Shown piece after piece: positions 23,728 to 31,726 of a stretch of DNA of 34,380 bases (within the stretch, counting starts at the first letter, position 1; each line of letters begins with the position of its first letter). Both the position numbers and the translations under genes were made by a program. The stretch comes from an uncultured Pseudomonadota bacterium. GTDB lineage: Bacteria > Pseudomonadota > Gammaproteobacteria > Burkholderiales > Eutrophovitaceae. The notes beneath the pieces are model-generated. The model worked only from the letters and a program-made list of their open reading frames with translations, was not told the DNA's origin and did not search any database. The DNA lies in assembly GCA_937983055.1 (NCBI GenBank), contig CALJLA010000297.1:1-34380 (forward strand), in the 5' to 3' direction.

Positions 23728-25392
23728 ATGTCGCAAAGCCTGCTCATCGTAGAGTCGCCGTCCAAGGCGAAGACCCTCAAGAAGTACCTGGGCCGAGGTT
23801 TCGAGATCGTTGCGTCCTACGGGCATGTGCGCGACCTCGAGGCCAAGGAGGGGGCTGTCGATCCGGGTAACGAGTTCACCATGCGTTACCAGCTGGTCGA
23901 GCGCAACAAGAAGCATGTGGACGCCATCGCCAAGGCGGTGGGCAAGGCCGAGAACATCTACCTCGCAACCGACCCTGACCGCGAAGGCGAGGCTATCGCC
24001 TGGCATCTTGCAGAGATCCTGAAGAGCAGGAAGCTCCTCAAGAACAAGAAGCTGCACCGCGTCGTCTTTTACGAGATCACGGAGTCGGCGGTCAAGGATG
24101 CAGTGAAGAATCCGCGCGATATCTCCATGCCGCTGGTCAACGCGCAGCAGGCGCGGCGCGCACTCGATCACCTGGTGGGTTTCAATCTATCGCCGATTCT
24201 GTGGAAGAAGATCGGGCCCAGCCTGTCGGCCGGACGAGTGCAAAGTCCAGCGCTGCGTCTCATCGTGGAGCGCGAGCAGGAGATCGAGAACTTCAAGAGC
24301 CGCGAGTACTGGACGATTCACCTGGATGCCCACAAGGGCAAGCAGAAGTTCAGCGCCCGCCTCTACCAGCTGAAGGGCAACAAGGTAGAGCAGTTCACCT
24401 TCGAGAACGAGGCGGCCCAGGCAAAAGCCATCGGCGCGATCGAGAAGTCGGCGAAGGGCAAGATCACCGTACAGCGGGTCGAGCGCAAGCCCAAGTCCCG
24501 CCAGCCGGCGCCGCCGTTCACCACCTCGACATTGCAGCAGGAAGCGGTGCGCAAGCTGGGACTGACGTCCAAGACCACGATGAGCATCGCCCAGCAGCTT
24601 TACGAAGGCGTGGACATCGGAGGATCGACGGTCGGCCTGATCACCTACATGCGCACCGATTCGCTCACGCTCGCCAACGACGCATTGGCCGAGATTCGCG
24701 GCTACATCGCCAAGCAGTTCAGCGCAGACTATCTGCCCAAGGCGCCGGTGCAGTACCGCAGCCGGTCAAAGAACGCGCAGGAAGCGCACGAGGCAATCCG
24801 GCCCACCTCGGTGCTGCGGACCCCCGATTCGGTGAGGGCCTATCTGAGCCGCGACCAGGCAGCTCTTTACGAGATGATCTGGAAGCGCACGCTTGCCTGC
24901 CAGATGACGCCGGCACGGTTCGACACCACGACGGTCGACCTGGCGGCCGGCGAGCCCACCACCGTGTTCCGTGCGACCGGGCAGGTTCTGACTTTTCCGG
25001 GTTTCATCGCGGTCTATTCCGAAGACAGCGATGACGTCGAGCAGGAGGAAGAGGCCAAGCTGCCGCCGCTGGCGGAAAAGGAATCCGTGCCGGTTGATCG
25101 CTTCTTCGGCGAACAGCACTTCACCCAGCCGCCGCCGAGATACACCGAGGCAAGCCTGGTCAAGACGCTGGAGGAATTCGGGATCGGCAGACCTTCGACT
25201 TACGCGAGCATCATCTCGACGCTGCAGGATCGCGGCTATGCGTTGCTCGACAAGAAGCGTTTTTTGCCCACCGATGTCGGCCGCCTGGTGAATGGCTTTC
25301 TGACATCGCACTTCAATCATTACGTCGATTACGGATTCACCGCCAACCTCGAAGAGGAACTCGACGAAATTTCCAACGGCGCGCACGAATGA
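23728..25392 (+). CDS. topA: DNA topoisomerase I, N-terminal catalytic part (ends at in-frame UGA)
   Basis: Type IA topoisomerase that relaxes negative supercoils. This 554-residue piece has the whole catalytic core: toprim start LLIVESPSKAKTLKKYLG, toprim acidic motif DPDREGEAIAWHL, the active-site Tyr307 in ITYMRTDS, EAHEAIRPT, and RPSTYASIISTL. It ends at TGA 25390-25392 after EISNGAHE. In E. coli TopA the matching segment reads AEW followed by VL and FF. The TGA thus replaces TGG for a conserved Trp, and the frame continues open for the C-terminal domain. The start is the ATG at 23728; a TTG 21 bp upstream is in frame but not needed. Confidence 0.93.
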   Translation: MSQSLLIVESPSKAKTLKKYLGRGFEIVASYGHVRDLEAKEGAVDPGNEFTMRYQLVERNKKHVDAIAKAVGKAENIYLATDPDREGEAIAWHLAEILKSRKLLKNKKLHRVVFYEITESAVKDAVKNPRDISMPLVNAQQARRALDHLVGFNLSPILWKKIGPSLSAGRVQSPALRLIVEREQEIENFKSREYWTIHLDAHKGKQKFSARLYQLKGNKVEQFTFENEAAQAKAIGAIEKSAKGKITVQRVERKPKSRQPAPPFTTSTLQQEAVRKLGLTSKTTMSIAQQLYEGVDIGGSTVGLITYMRTDSLTLANDALAEIRGYIAKQFSADYLPKAPVQYRSRSKNAQEAHEAIRPTSVLRTPDSVRAYLSRDQAALYEMIWKRTLACQMTPARFDTTTVDLAAGEPTTVFRATGQVLTFPGFIAVYSEDSDDVEQEEEAKLPPLAEKESVPVDRFFGEQHFTQPPPRYTEASLVKTLEEFGIGRPSTYASIISTLQDRGYALLDKKRFLPTDVGRLVNGFLTSHFNHYVDYGFTANLEEELDEISNGAHE

Positions 25393-25401
25393 ATCGCCGT
25401 C

Positions 25402-26370
25402 ATGCGCTATTTCTGGTCCACCTTGTCTTCCGACCTGGAGAACAAGGGGACGGTCAGCCGTGGAATCCCGTTGCCATCCGCCGAGCCGCGGGTGAGGAGC
25501 TGGGCCGCATATTCGCAGGGGCTGATGAATCCGGCCTGGCAGAAGAAGGGCCAGCCGGCGGAGCTGTGCCCGAAGTGCAGCAAGCCGGTGCTGCTGCAAA
25601 ACAGCAAACGCGGCCTTTTCGTCGGTTGCAGCGGCTACCCGAAATGCGACTACACCGAGCCCTTCGGTTCAGGACCGGTACGCAAGGAGCCGCTGGTCCT
25701 TGGTGCCGATCCGGGTTCCGGGCTGGATGTGCTCCTGATGGTCGGGCCGTATGGGCCGTACGTGCAGCTCGGCGAAACCATGCCCGACGCGAAGCAGAAG
25801 CCGAAGCGTGCGGCCTGGCCAAAGGGCGTGCCGCTGCCCGGCGATGCTTCGGACGAGGCTTTGAAACTGGCGCTCAAAGCCTTATCGCTGCCGCGACAGC
25901 TGGGCATGCACCCGGGTTCGGGCAAACCGGTCGAGGCGAACGTCGGCCGCTTCGGCCCGTATATCAAGCACGACGGCAGCTTCAAATCGATTCCCAAGAG
26001 CGACAGCGTCTACGACATCACCCTCGATCGGGCAGTGGAACTGCTGGCCGAGCAAAAGGGCAAGAGCGGGGGCGGCCGGGCGCTGGGCGAACATCCGGAG
26101 GACAAGCGTAGCGTGACAGTGCGCGAAGGCCGCTTCGGGCCGTATGTTCGCCATGGCAGCACTAATGCCACCATTCCCGCGTCCCTGAACCCGGAAAAGA
26201 TCACTCTCGACGACGCGCTGGAGCTGCTGGCAGCCAAGGCGGCGAAGGGCGGCAGCGCGAAAGGCGCCGCGCGGAGCAGCGGGCGTGCCGTCGCCGCGAA
26301 AACCGGCCGCACGCGCAAAGCGGCCGGCGGCCCCGCCGCGCGTCCGCGCGCGAAAAGCAAGAAGCGCTAG
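25402..26370 (+). CDS. topA: DNA topoisomerase I, C-terminal zinc-finger and repeat part (same frame as the N-terminal part)
   Basis: Continues the topA frame with no shift. If the UGA is read through, the protein is 880 residues. The part begins with VMRYFWSTL, matching the helix after the conserved Trp. A zinc finger CPKC...CSGYPKC follows (about residues 55-85 from the ATG at 25402), then three repeats of the GRFGPYV type and a Lys/Arg/Ala-rich tail. This C-terminus (one finger plus repeats) resembles alphaproteobacterial TopA more than E. coli TopA. The ATG at 25402 is 9 nt past the UGA with no Shine-Dalgarno, so separate expression would depend on reinitiation. Its stop overlaps the gyrB stop. 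Confidence 0.88.
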   Translation: MRYFWSTLSSDLENKGTVSRGIPLPSAEPRVRSWAAYSQGLMNPAWQKKGQPAELCPKCSKPVLLQNSKRGLFVGCSGYPKCDYTEPFGSGPVRKEPLVLGADPGSGLDVLLMVGPYGPYVQLGETMPDAKQKPKRAAWPKGVPLPGDASDEALKLALKALSLPRQLGMHPGSGKPVEANVGRFGPYIKHDGSFKSIPKSDSVYDITLDRAVELLAEQKGKSGGGRALGEHPEDKRSVTVREGRFGPYVRHGSTNATIPASLNPEKITLDDALELLAAKAAKGGSAKGAARSSGRAVAAKTGRTRKAAGGPAARPRAKSKKR

Positions 26371-28763
26371 ACGTCGAGATTGCGCACGCCGAGCGCGTTG
26401 CTCTCGATGAACGCGCGCCGCGGCTCGACCAGATCGCCCATCAACGTCGTGAAGATCTCGTCGGCGGCAATCGCATCCTCGATCTGCGTTCTCAGTAACC
26501 GCCGGGACTGCGGGTCCATCGTCGTCTCCCACAGCTGCCCGGGGTTCATCTCGCCCAGTCCCTTGTAGCGCTGGATGGTCACTCCCTTCTTGACCTCCTC
26601 CAGCAACCAGTCCAGCGCTTCCTTGAATTCGCCTACCGCGCGTTCGTTGTCGCCTTTACGCACCACGGCGCCGGCGCCGAGCAGACCGTGCAGCACCTGC
26701 GCCGTCTGTCTGATCTGGGCATAGTCGCCGCTTTCCAGGAAATCGCCGTCCAGGAACGTCTGCCGCAAGTTGCCGTGCTGCATGCGGCTTATCGAAAGGA
26801 AGTGAGATTCGTTCTTAGGATCAAAACCCGGCTCGATGACCAGGTTCTCGGTACCGCAGAGCGCCTGCAACCGCCGCGCCGACTCCGCCGTGCCTTCGGC
26901 GCCGGAGACGTCGACCTCGGGTTGCTTCAACAGCGCCGCCAGAACCGCGGGGTCGATACGCCGCCCAACGCGCTCGATCACCGCTTCGGCCAGGATGTAG
27001 GATCGCGCGACTTCTTCCAGCGCTTCGCGAGCGAGCGGCGCCCGGCCCTCGCCCGGCACCAGTTCGGCGTCCTTGAGCGCCAGGCGCAGCAGATATTCCT
27101 TGAGTTCGTGATCGTCCTTGAGGTAGCGCTCTTCCTTGCCGTGCTTGACCTTGTACAGCGGCGGCTGCGCGATATAAACATGGCCGCGCTCAATGAGGTC
27201 GGGCATCTGACGGTAGAAGAACGTGAGCAGCAGCGTGCGGATATGCGAGCCGTCCACATCGGCGTCGGTCATTACGATGATCCGGTGATAGCGCAGCTTT
27301 TCCGGCCGGTATTCTTCCTTGCCGATGCCGGTGCCCAGCGCCGTAATCAGCGCGGCGATCTCCTGGGAAGACACCAGCTTTTCGAAGCGGGCCTTTTCCA
27401 CGTTAAGGATCTTGCCTTTTAGCGGCAAAACCGCCTGGAACTTGCGGTCGCGCCCCTGCTTGGCGGAGCCGCCGGCGGAATCGCCTTCCACCAGGTACAG
27501 CTCGCACTTCGTCGGATCTTTCTCCTGGCAATCGGCAAGCTTGCCCGGCAAGCCGAAACCGTCCAGCACGCCCTTACGGCGAGTCATTTCGCGTGCCTTC
27601 CGGGCGGCTTCACGCGCGCGCGCTGCCTCAATGATCTTGCCCACGATGATCCTCGCGTCGGCGGGGCGCTCCAGCAGCCAGGCGTTCAGCGCCTCGGAAA
27701 CCGCGTCTTCCACGATCGGGCGAATCTCGGAGGACACGAGTTTGTCCTTGGTCTGCGAAGAGAACTTCGGATCCGGCAGCTTGACCGACAGCACGCAAGT
27801 CAGGCCTTCGCGCATGTCGTCTCCGGTGGTTTCAACCTTGGCCTTCTTGGCGAGCTCGTTCGACTCGATGTACTGATTGAGGGTGCGGGTCATCGCACTG
27901 CGCAGCGCGGTGAGATGGGTGCCGCCATCCCGCTGCGGGATATTGTTGGTAAAGCAGAGCACCTGCTCCTGATAGGCATCGTTCCACTGCATCGCGACCT
28001 CGACAGTCATCCTGTCGCGTTCGTACAGGGTGTAAAAGATGTTGGGATGAAGCACGTTCTTCGAACGGTTGATGTATTCCACAAAACCGCGCACGCCTCC
28101 GGCGAAGGCAAAGACTTCTTCCTTGCCTGCACGCTGGTCGTGCAGCTCGATGCGCACGCCATTGTTCAGAAACGAAAGCTCGCGCAGCCGTCGCGCCAGA
28201 ATGTCGTAGTGGAACTCGATGTTGCCGAACACCTCCCTGCTCGGCAGGAAGTGCACCTCCGTGCCGCGGCGCTCGGTCGGCCCGACCGCCTTGAGCGACG
28301 TTACCGGGTCGCCGTCCTTAAACTCGATGACGTGCACCTGGCCGTCTCGGCGAATCGTAAGCTTGAGCCACTCCGACAGGGCGTTGACGACCGACACTCC
28401 CACGCCGTGCAATCCGCCGGAAATCTTGTACGAATTGCTGTCGAACTTGCCCCCGGCATGCAGCACGGTCATGACGATCTCCGGGGTCGACCGCCCGTGT
28501 TCGTCGTCCGGGTGGTTGCCGGTAGGAATGCCACGCCCGTTGTCCAGCACGCTGATCGAGTTATCCGTATGAATGACGACCTTGATTTCGTCGCAGTATC
28601 CGGCCAACGCCTCGTCGATCGCGTTGTCGACGACTTCGAAGACCATGTGGTGCAGCCCGGTACCGTCGCTGGTATCCCCGATGTACATGCCGGGGCGCTT
28701 GCGCACCGCCTCAAGTCCCTTCAGTACCTTGATGCTGCCCGAGTTGTAATCGCTTTCTGACAT
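26367..28763 (-). CDS. gyrB: DNA gyrase subunit B
   Basis: ATPase subunit of gyrase, which introduces negative supercoils. It is 798 residues, full length. The GHKL ATPase has VFEVVDNAIDEALAGY, DNGRGIP and GGLHGVGVSVVNAL. The toprim domain carries EGDSAGGSAKQGRDRKFQAVLPLKGKILN (in two motif blocks) and DADVDGSHI. The C-terminus ends with RYKGLGEMNPGQLW and FIESNALGVRNLDV. The ATG at 28763 follows CAGGAAAA. It is 24 bp after dnaN, the last gene of dnaA-dnaN-gyrB; recF is absent from between them. Confidence 0.97.
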   Translation of the reverse strand: MSESDYNSGSIKVLKGLEAVRKRPGMYIGDTSDGTGLHHMVFEVVDNAIDEALAGYCDEIKVVIHTDNSISVLDNGRGIPTGNHPDDEHGRSTPEIVMTVLHAGGKFDSNSYKISGGLHGVGVSVVNALSEWLKLTIRRDGQVHVIEFKDGDPVTSLKAVGPTERRGTEVHFLPSREVFGNIEFHYDILARRLRELSFLNNGVRIELHDQRAGKEEVFAFAGGVRGFVEYINRSKNVLHPNIFYTLYERDRMTVEVAMQWNDAYQEQVLCFTNNIPQRDGGTHLTALRSAMTRTLNQYIESNELAKKAKVETTGDDMREGLTCVLSVKLPDPKFSSQTKDKLVSSEIRPIVEDAVSEALNAWLLERPADARIIVGKIIEAARAREAARKAREMTRRKGVLDGFGLPGKLADCQEKDPTKCELYLVEGDSAGGSAKQGRDRKFQAVLPLKGKILNVEKARFEKLVSSQEIAALITALGTGIGKEEYRPEKLRYHRIIVMTDADVDGSHIRTLLLTFFYRQMPDLIERGHVYIAQPPLYKVKHGKEERYLKDDHELKEYLLRLALKDAELVPGEGRAPLAREALEEVARSYILAEAVIERVGRRIDPAVLAALLKQPEVDVSGAEGTAESARRLQALCGTENLVIEPGFDPKNESHFLSISRMQHGNLRQTFLDGDFLESGDYAQIRQTAQVLHGLLGAGAVVRKGDNERAVGEFKEALDWLLEEVKKGVTIQRYKGLGEMNPGQLWETTMDPQSRRLLRTQIEDAIAADEIFTTLMGDLVEPRRAFIESNALGVRNLDV

Positions 28764-28787
28764 TTTTCCTGTGCTTTCCTGTCGCGC

Positions 28788-29897
28788 TCAGATGCGCATC
28801 GGCATCACTACGTACTTGAAATGGCGGTCGCCCGGCACGGTGATGAGCATGCTGCTGTTCGCATCGCCCAGCGCGCAATCGACTTCCTCGACCGAAAGGC
28901 TGTTGAGCACATCCAGGAGATAGGTGATGTTGAAGCCGATGTCCATAGCGTCTGCGGCATAATCGATTTCCATCACCTCTTCCGCCTCCTCCTGCTCGGC
29001 GTTAGTGCAGACAATGTGCAGGCTCTTGCTGCCAAGCACCCAGCGCACCCCACGGAACTTCTCGTTGGACAGGATCGCCGCCCGTTGCAACGCCTGCAGC
29101 AACGCCAGACGGGAGGTCTTGAAGTGCTTCTTATAGTTGGTCGGAATCACCCGGGTGTAGTCGGGAAACTTGCCGTCCACGACCTTTGAGACGAGATCTA
29201 TGTCGCCGAACCGGAAACGAACCTGGTTCTGCTGAAGCTGTATCTCGACCGGCGCTTCGCTGTCGGACAGCAATTTGACCAGTTCCAGGATCGCTTTGCG
29301 CGGGACGATCAGTTCGCTGCGAGCATGTCCGTCAGCCAGCGCAGATTCGGCATAAGCCAGACGGTGACCGTCGGTGGCGACCATCAGCAGCGCATTCTTC
29401 TCGATCACGAGCAGCAGCCCGTTCAGGTAGTAGCGAATGTCCTGCTGAGCCATCGAGTATTGGACCAACTGAAGCATGCTCTTGAGCTGCTTCTGCGGAA
29501 GGCTGATCGAAGTAACGCCATCCTCAGGGCCCGGCGACAGACGCGGGAAGTCCTGCGCCGGCAGAGTCTGCAGGTTGAAGCGGCTCTTGCCCGCTTTGAG
29601 CGCCAGCTTGCTGTCCTGGAGATCGAGCGTGACTGCTGTCTTCTCCGGCAGCGAACGCAGGATGTCCTGCAGCTTTCTGGCCGAGACGGTCACCGACTGC
29701 TGGTTGGCTGCACCATCGAGCGACGCCTGGGTCGCAACCTGGATCTCCAGGTCGGTCGCGAGCAATCTCAGTTGAGAGCCCTCGGTTTCTATCAGGACGT
29801 TAGACAGAATCGGCAGAGTGTGGCGACGCTCGACGATACCGGAGACCGCCTGCAAGGGCCTGAGCAGTGTGTCTCGATCAATCTCTAGTATTTTCAT
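28788..29897 (-). CDS. dnaN: DNA polymerase III beta sliding clamp
   Basis: Ring-shaped processivity clamp, 369 residues. The N-terminus is MKILEIDRDTLLRPLQAVSGIVERR, recognised in two blocks; LPILSNVLIE and the C-terminal VMPMRI are both typical of the family and complete. The clamp's three-fold repeat is preserved in length. The region just before the ATG is AT-rich with no clear Shine-Dalgarno. Second gene of the dnaA-dnaN-gyrB set. Confidence 0.97.
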   Translation of the reverse strand: MKILEIDRDTLLRPLQAVSGIVERRHTLPILSNVLIETEGSQLRLLATDLEIQVATQASLDGAANQQSVTVSARKLQDILRSLPEKTAVTLDLQDSKLALKAGKSRFNLQTLPAQDFPRLSPGPEDGVTSISLPQKQLKSMLQLVQYSMAQQDIRYYLNGLLLVIEKNALLMVATDGHRLAYAESALADGHARSELIVPRKAILELVKLLSDSEAPVEIQLQQNQVRFRFGDIDLVSKVVDGKFPDYTRVIPTNYKKHFKTSRLALLQALQRAAILSNEKFRGVRWVLGSKSLHIVCTNAEQEEAEEVMEIDYAADAMDIGFNITYLLDVLNSLSVEEVDCALGDANSSMLITVPGDRHFKYVVMPMRI

Positions 29898-30086
29898 TTT
29901 TTAAAGTAAGAAGACTAAATAAGAGGCTGCCAGATCTGTTGATGACGTGCTTTACTGCCTGTGGCAACAGTGTTTTTCCCGCGATCGGCGGGGCAGCGCA
30001 GGCATGTATAAGCGGTGGATAGATTGTTTACAGTTTTCCAAGGCGGTTTCTCGATGCCCGGCGTTCACAGACTGCCCACAACTTGT
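29898..30086. other. dnaA-dnaN intergenic region, candidate oriC segment
   Basis: This 189-bp gap has an AT-rich end at 29890-29925. It also holds several degenerate DnaA-box-like 9-mers: GGTGGATAG (30014-30022, 7 of 9), TGTGGCAAC (29960-29968, 6 of 9) and CTGCCCACA (30072-30080, 6 of 9). None is perfect. Origins lie in this gap in many bacteria; here the assignment is inference and competes with the dnaA-rpmH gap. Confidence 0.4.
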
Positions 30087-31412
30087 TCAGCCTCTGAGTG
30101 CCTGCAACAGCGCGTCGAAGTCACGGGCGACGTCGCTGCTGTTGCCCCGCAACTCGCCGATCTTGCGGCAGGCGTGCAGGACCGTGGTGTGATCTCGGCC
30201 ACCGAAGGCATCGCCGATGTCGGGCAGGCTGAGTGACGTCAGCTCCTTGGCCAGCGCCATCGCCATTTGGCGCGGGCGCGCGACAGTGCGCGAGCGCTTT
30301 TTGGAGTACATGTCCGAGACCTTGATCTTGAAGTAATCGGCCACCGTCTTCTGGATATTCTCGATTGAGATCTGGCGGGTCTGTACGGCCAGCAGATCTT
30401 TCAGTGCCTCGCGCGCCAGTTCGACGGTGACGTGGCTGTTTGCGAATTTTGCGTAAGCCAGCACCCGCTTCAATGCGCCCTCCAGTTCCCGTACGTTCGA
30501 CTGGATGTGATTAGCGATGAAAAAAGCGACGTCTTCCGGCAGCCGGATCTGTTCGATTTCGGCTTTCTTCAAGAGAATGGCCACGCGCATTTCCAGCTCC
30601 GGTGGCTCGATGGCTACCGTCAGCCCCCATCCGAACCGGGAAATCAGCCGGTCTTCCATGCCGGAGATCTCCTTGGGGTAGGTATCACAGGTGATGATGA
30701 CTTGCTTGTGTTCCTCGATCAGTGCATTGAACGCATAGAAGAACTCTTCTTGCGTGCGCACCTTTCCGCCGAAGAACTGAACATCGTCGATGAGCAGCAG
30801 GTCTAGCGAGTGGTAGTACTTCTTAAAGCCGTCAAACGCCTTGTGCTGGTAGGCGCGCACGACGTCGGATACGTATTGCTCCGCATGGATATAGCGCACC
30901 TTGGCAGTTGGCTGATGTTCGAGAACGAAGTTGCCGATAGCCTGAATCAAGTGGGTCTTTCCCAGGCCGACCCCGCCGTAAATGAACAGCGGGTTGTAGG
31001 CAACACCCGGGTGCTCGGCAACCTGGAGCGCGGCGGCACGGGCCAGCTGATTTGCTTTGCCGGTCACAAACGAATCGAACGTGAACAGCGGGTTGAGTCG
31101 ACTTTGCTCCCGGATTCGAGGTTTGCCGGTTGGCGGCTTGAGGGCCGGTTCATCGGCCACCGGGGCTGCCGGCGGCGATGCCGACAAGCTCAGCGCGACC
31201 TCGACATCCTTGCGCAGGAATTCCGAAGACAGCCGGCGGATGTCCTCCAGATACTTGTCCTTTACCCACTCGAGGACAAAGCGGTTGGGCGCGGCGACCT
31301 TGACCGTTTTGCCATCGAGTCGCACGTTGAGCGGCTGGATCCAGGTCTTGTACTGCTGCGCCGGGATTGCTTTCTCGAAATGGCGGAGGCAATGGTTCCA
31401 GAAACTGTCCAT
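30087..31412 (-). CDS. dnaA: Chromosomal replication initiator DnaA
   Basis: Binds DnaA boxes and opens the origin. It is 441 residues. N-terminal domain I has FWNHCLRHFEKAIPAQQYKTWIQPL (two family blocks). The AAA+ domain has Walker A GGVGLGKTHL, Walker B LLLIDDVQFF and the arginine-finger region SRFGWGL. DNA-binding domain IV has RDHTTVLHACRKI. The start is the ATG at 31412, the family's normal N-terminus. The open frame continues to 31622, but that stretch runs through the rpmH promoter and into rpmH, so it is rejected. Confidence 0.97.
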   Translation of the reverse strand: MDSFWNHCLRHFEKAIPAQQYKTWIQPLNVRLDGKTVKVAAPNRFVLEWVKDKYLEDIRRLSSEFLRKDVEVALSLSASPPAAPVADEPALKPPTGKPRIREQSRLNPLFTFDSFVTGKANQLARAAALQVAEHPGVAYNPLFIYGGVGLGKTHLIQAIGNFVLEHQPTAKVRYIHAEQYVSDVVRAYQHKAFDGFKKYYHSLDLLLIDDVQFFGGKVRTQEEFFYAFNALIEEHKQVIITCDTYPKEISGMEDRLISRFGWGLTVAIEPPELEMRVAILLKKAEIEQIRLPEDVAFFIANHIQSNVRELEGALKRVLAYAKFANSHVTVELAREALKDLLAVQTRQISIENIQKTVADYFKIKVSDMYSKKRSRTVARPRQMAMALAKELTSLSLPDIGDAFGGRDHTTVLHACRKIGELRGNSSDVARDFDALLQALRG

Positions 31413-31440
31413 TTGAACGAATCGTCGGCCGGCGGGGAAG

Positions 31441-31460
31441 CCGCAACCAGGGTGTTGCGG
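31441..31460 (-). other. Hairpin in the dnaA leader
   Basis: CCGCAAC (31441-31447), loop CAGGGT, and GTTGCGG (31454-31460) form a perfect 7-bp stem. It lies between the predicted dnaA -10 and the dnaA ATG, so it would be in the untranslated leader. A role in dnaA translation is possible but only inferred. Confidence 0.5.
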
Positions 31461-31473
31461 TCGGGAAGCCGCG

Positions 31474-31502
31474 ATTCTAACAGTGGAGTACGAAGTTATC
31501 CA
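31474..31502 (-). promoter_or_regulatory. Predicted sigma-70 promoter of dnaA
   Basis: On the minus strand a TGGATA (-35, 31497-31502, four of six) and TAGAAT (-10, 31474-31479, five of six) are separated by exactly 17 bp. They sit about 62 nt before the dnaA ATG. The -35 lies inside the perfect DnaA box at 31496-31504. Confidence 0.55.
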
Positions 31503-31504
31503 CA
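31496..31504 (+). promoter_or_regulatory. Perfect DnaA box TTATCCACA
   Basis: A 9-of-9 match to the consensus DnaA box in the dnaA-rpmH gap. It overlaps the predicted -35 of the dnaA promoter, the placement expected for autorepression by DnaA. It could also be part of oriC. Confidence 0.85.
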
Positions 31505-31524
31505 GGCACTGTTCCGGATTTGCA

Positions 31525-31553
31525 TTGACAGTGAAACAGTAAATCAGTGTAAT
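31525..31553 (+). promoter_or_regulatory. Strong sigma-70 promoter of rpmH
   Basis: TTGACA (31525-31530, perfect) is separated by 17 bp from TGTAAT (31548-31553, five of six). It lies 38 nt before the rpmH ATG. This is the best promoter in the window and fits the high expression needed for a ribosomal protein; it likely also drives rnpA-yidD-yidC. Confidence 0.85.
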
Positions 31554-31591
31554 AGCGGGCTTTTTCCGCGAACGGAATCTGGAGAACAGCG

Positions 31592-31726
31592 ATGAAGCGC
31601 ACCTATCAGCCGTCGAAGACACGCCGGGCGCGGCGTCATGGATTTCTCGTGCGCATGCGTACCCGTGGCGGCAGGGCCGTCATCAACAGCCGACGGGCGA
31701 AGGGGCGGGCACGTCTGAGCGTGTGA
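31592..31726 (+). CDS. rpmH: 50S ribosomal protein L34
   Basis: 44-residue basic protein, the standard length for L34. It opens with MKRTYQPSKTRRARRHGF, continues LVRMRTRGGRAVINSRRAKG, and ends ARLSV. It binds 23S rRNA in the large subunit. The ATG follows CTGGAGAAC, a good ribosome binding site. Its stop overlaps the rnpA start in GTGA. The gene's position next to dnaA, divergently transcribed, is one of the most conserved bacterial arrangements. Confidence 0.98.
   Translation: MKRTYQPSKTRRARRHGFLVRMRTRGGRAVINSRRAKGRARLSV

Noticed and set aside
25390..25392. UGA reassigned to Trp in this organism, or selenocysteine in TopA
   Set aside because: Several genes here end in TGA at functional overlaps (purE/purK, rpmH/rnpA, def/fmt), so UGA is a stop in general. 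Selenocysteine at a structural Trp with no selenoprotein context is not credible.
31413..31622. 70-residue N-terminal extension of DnaA
   Set aside because: It would run through the rpmH promoter and the start of rpmH; the family N-terminus begins at 31412.
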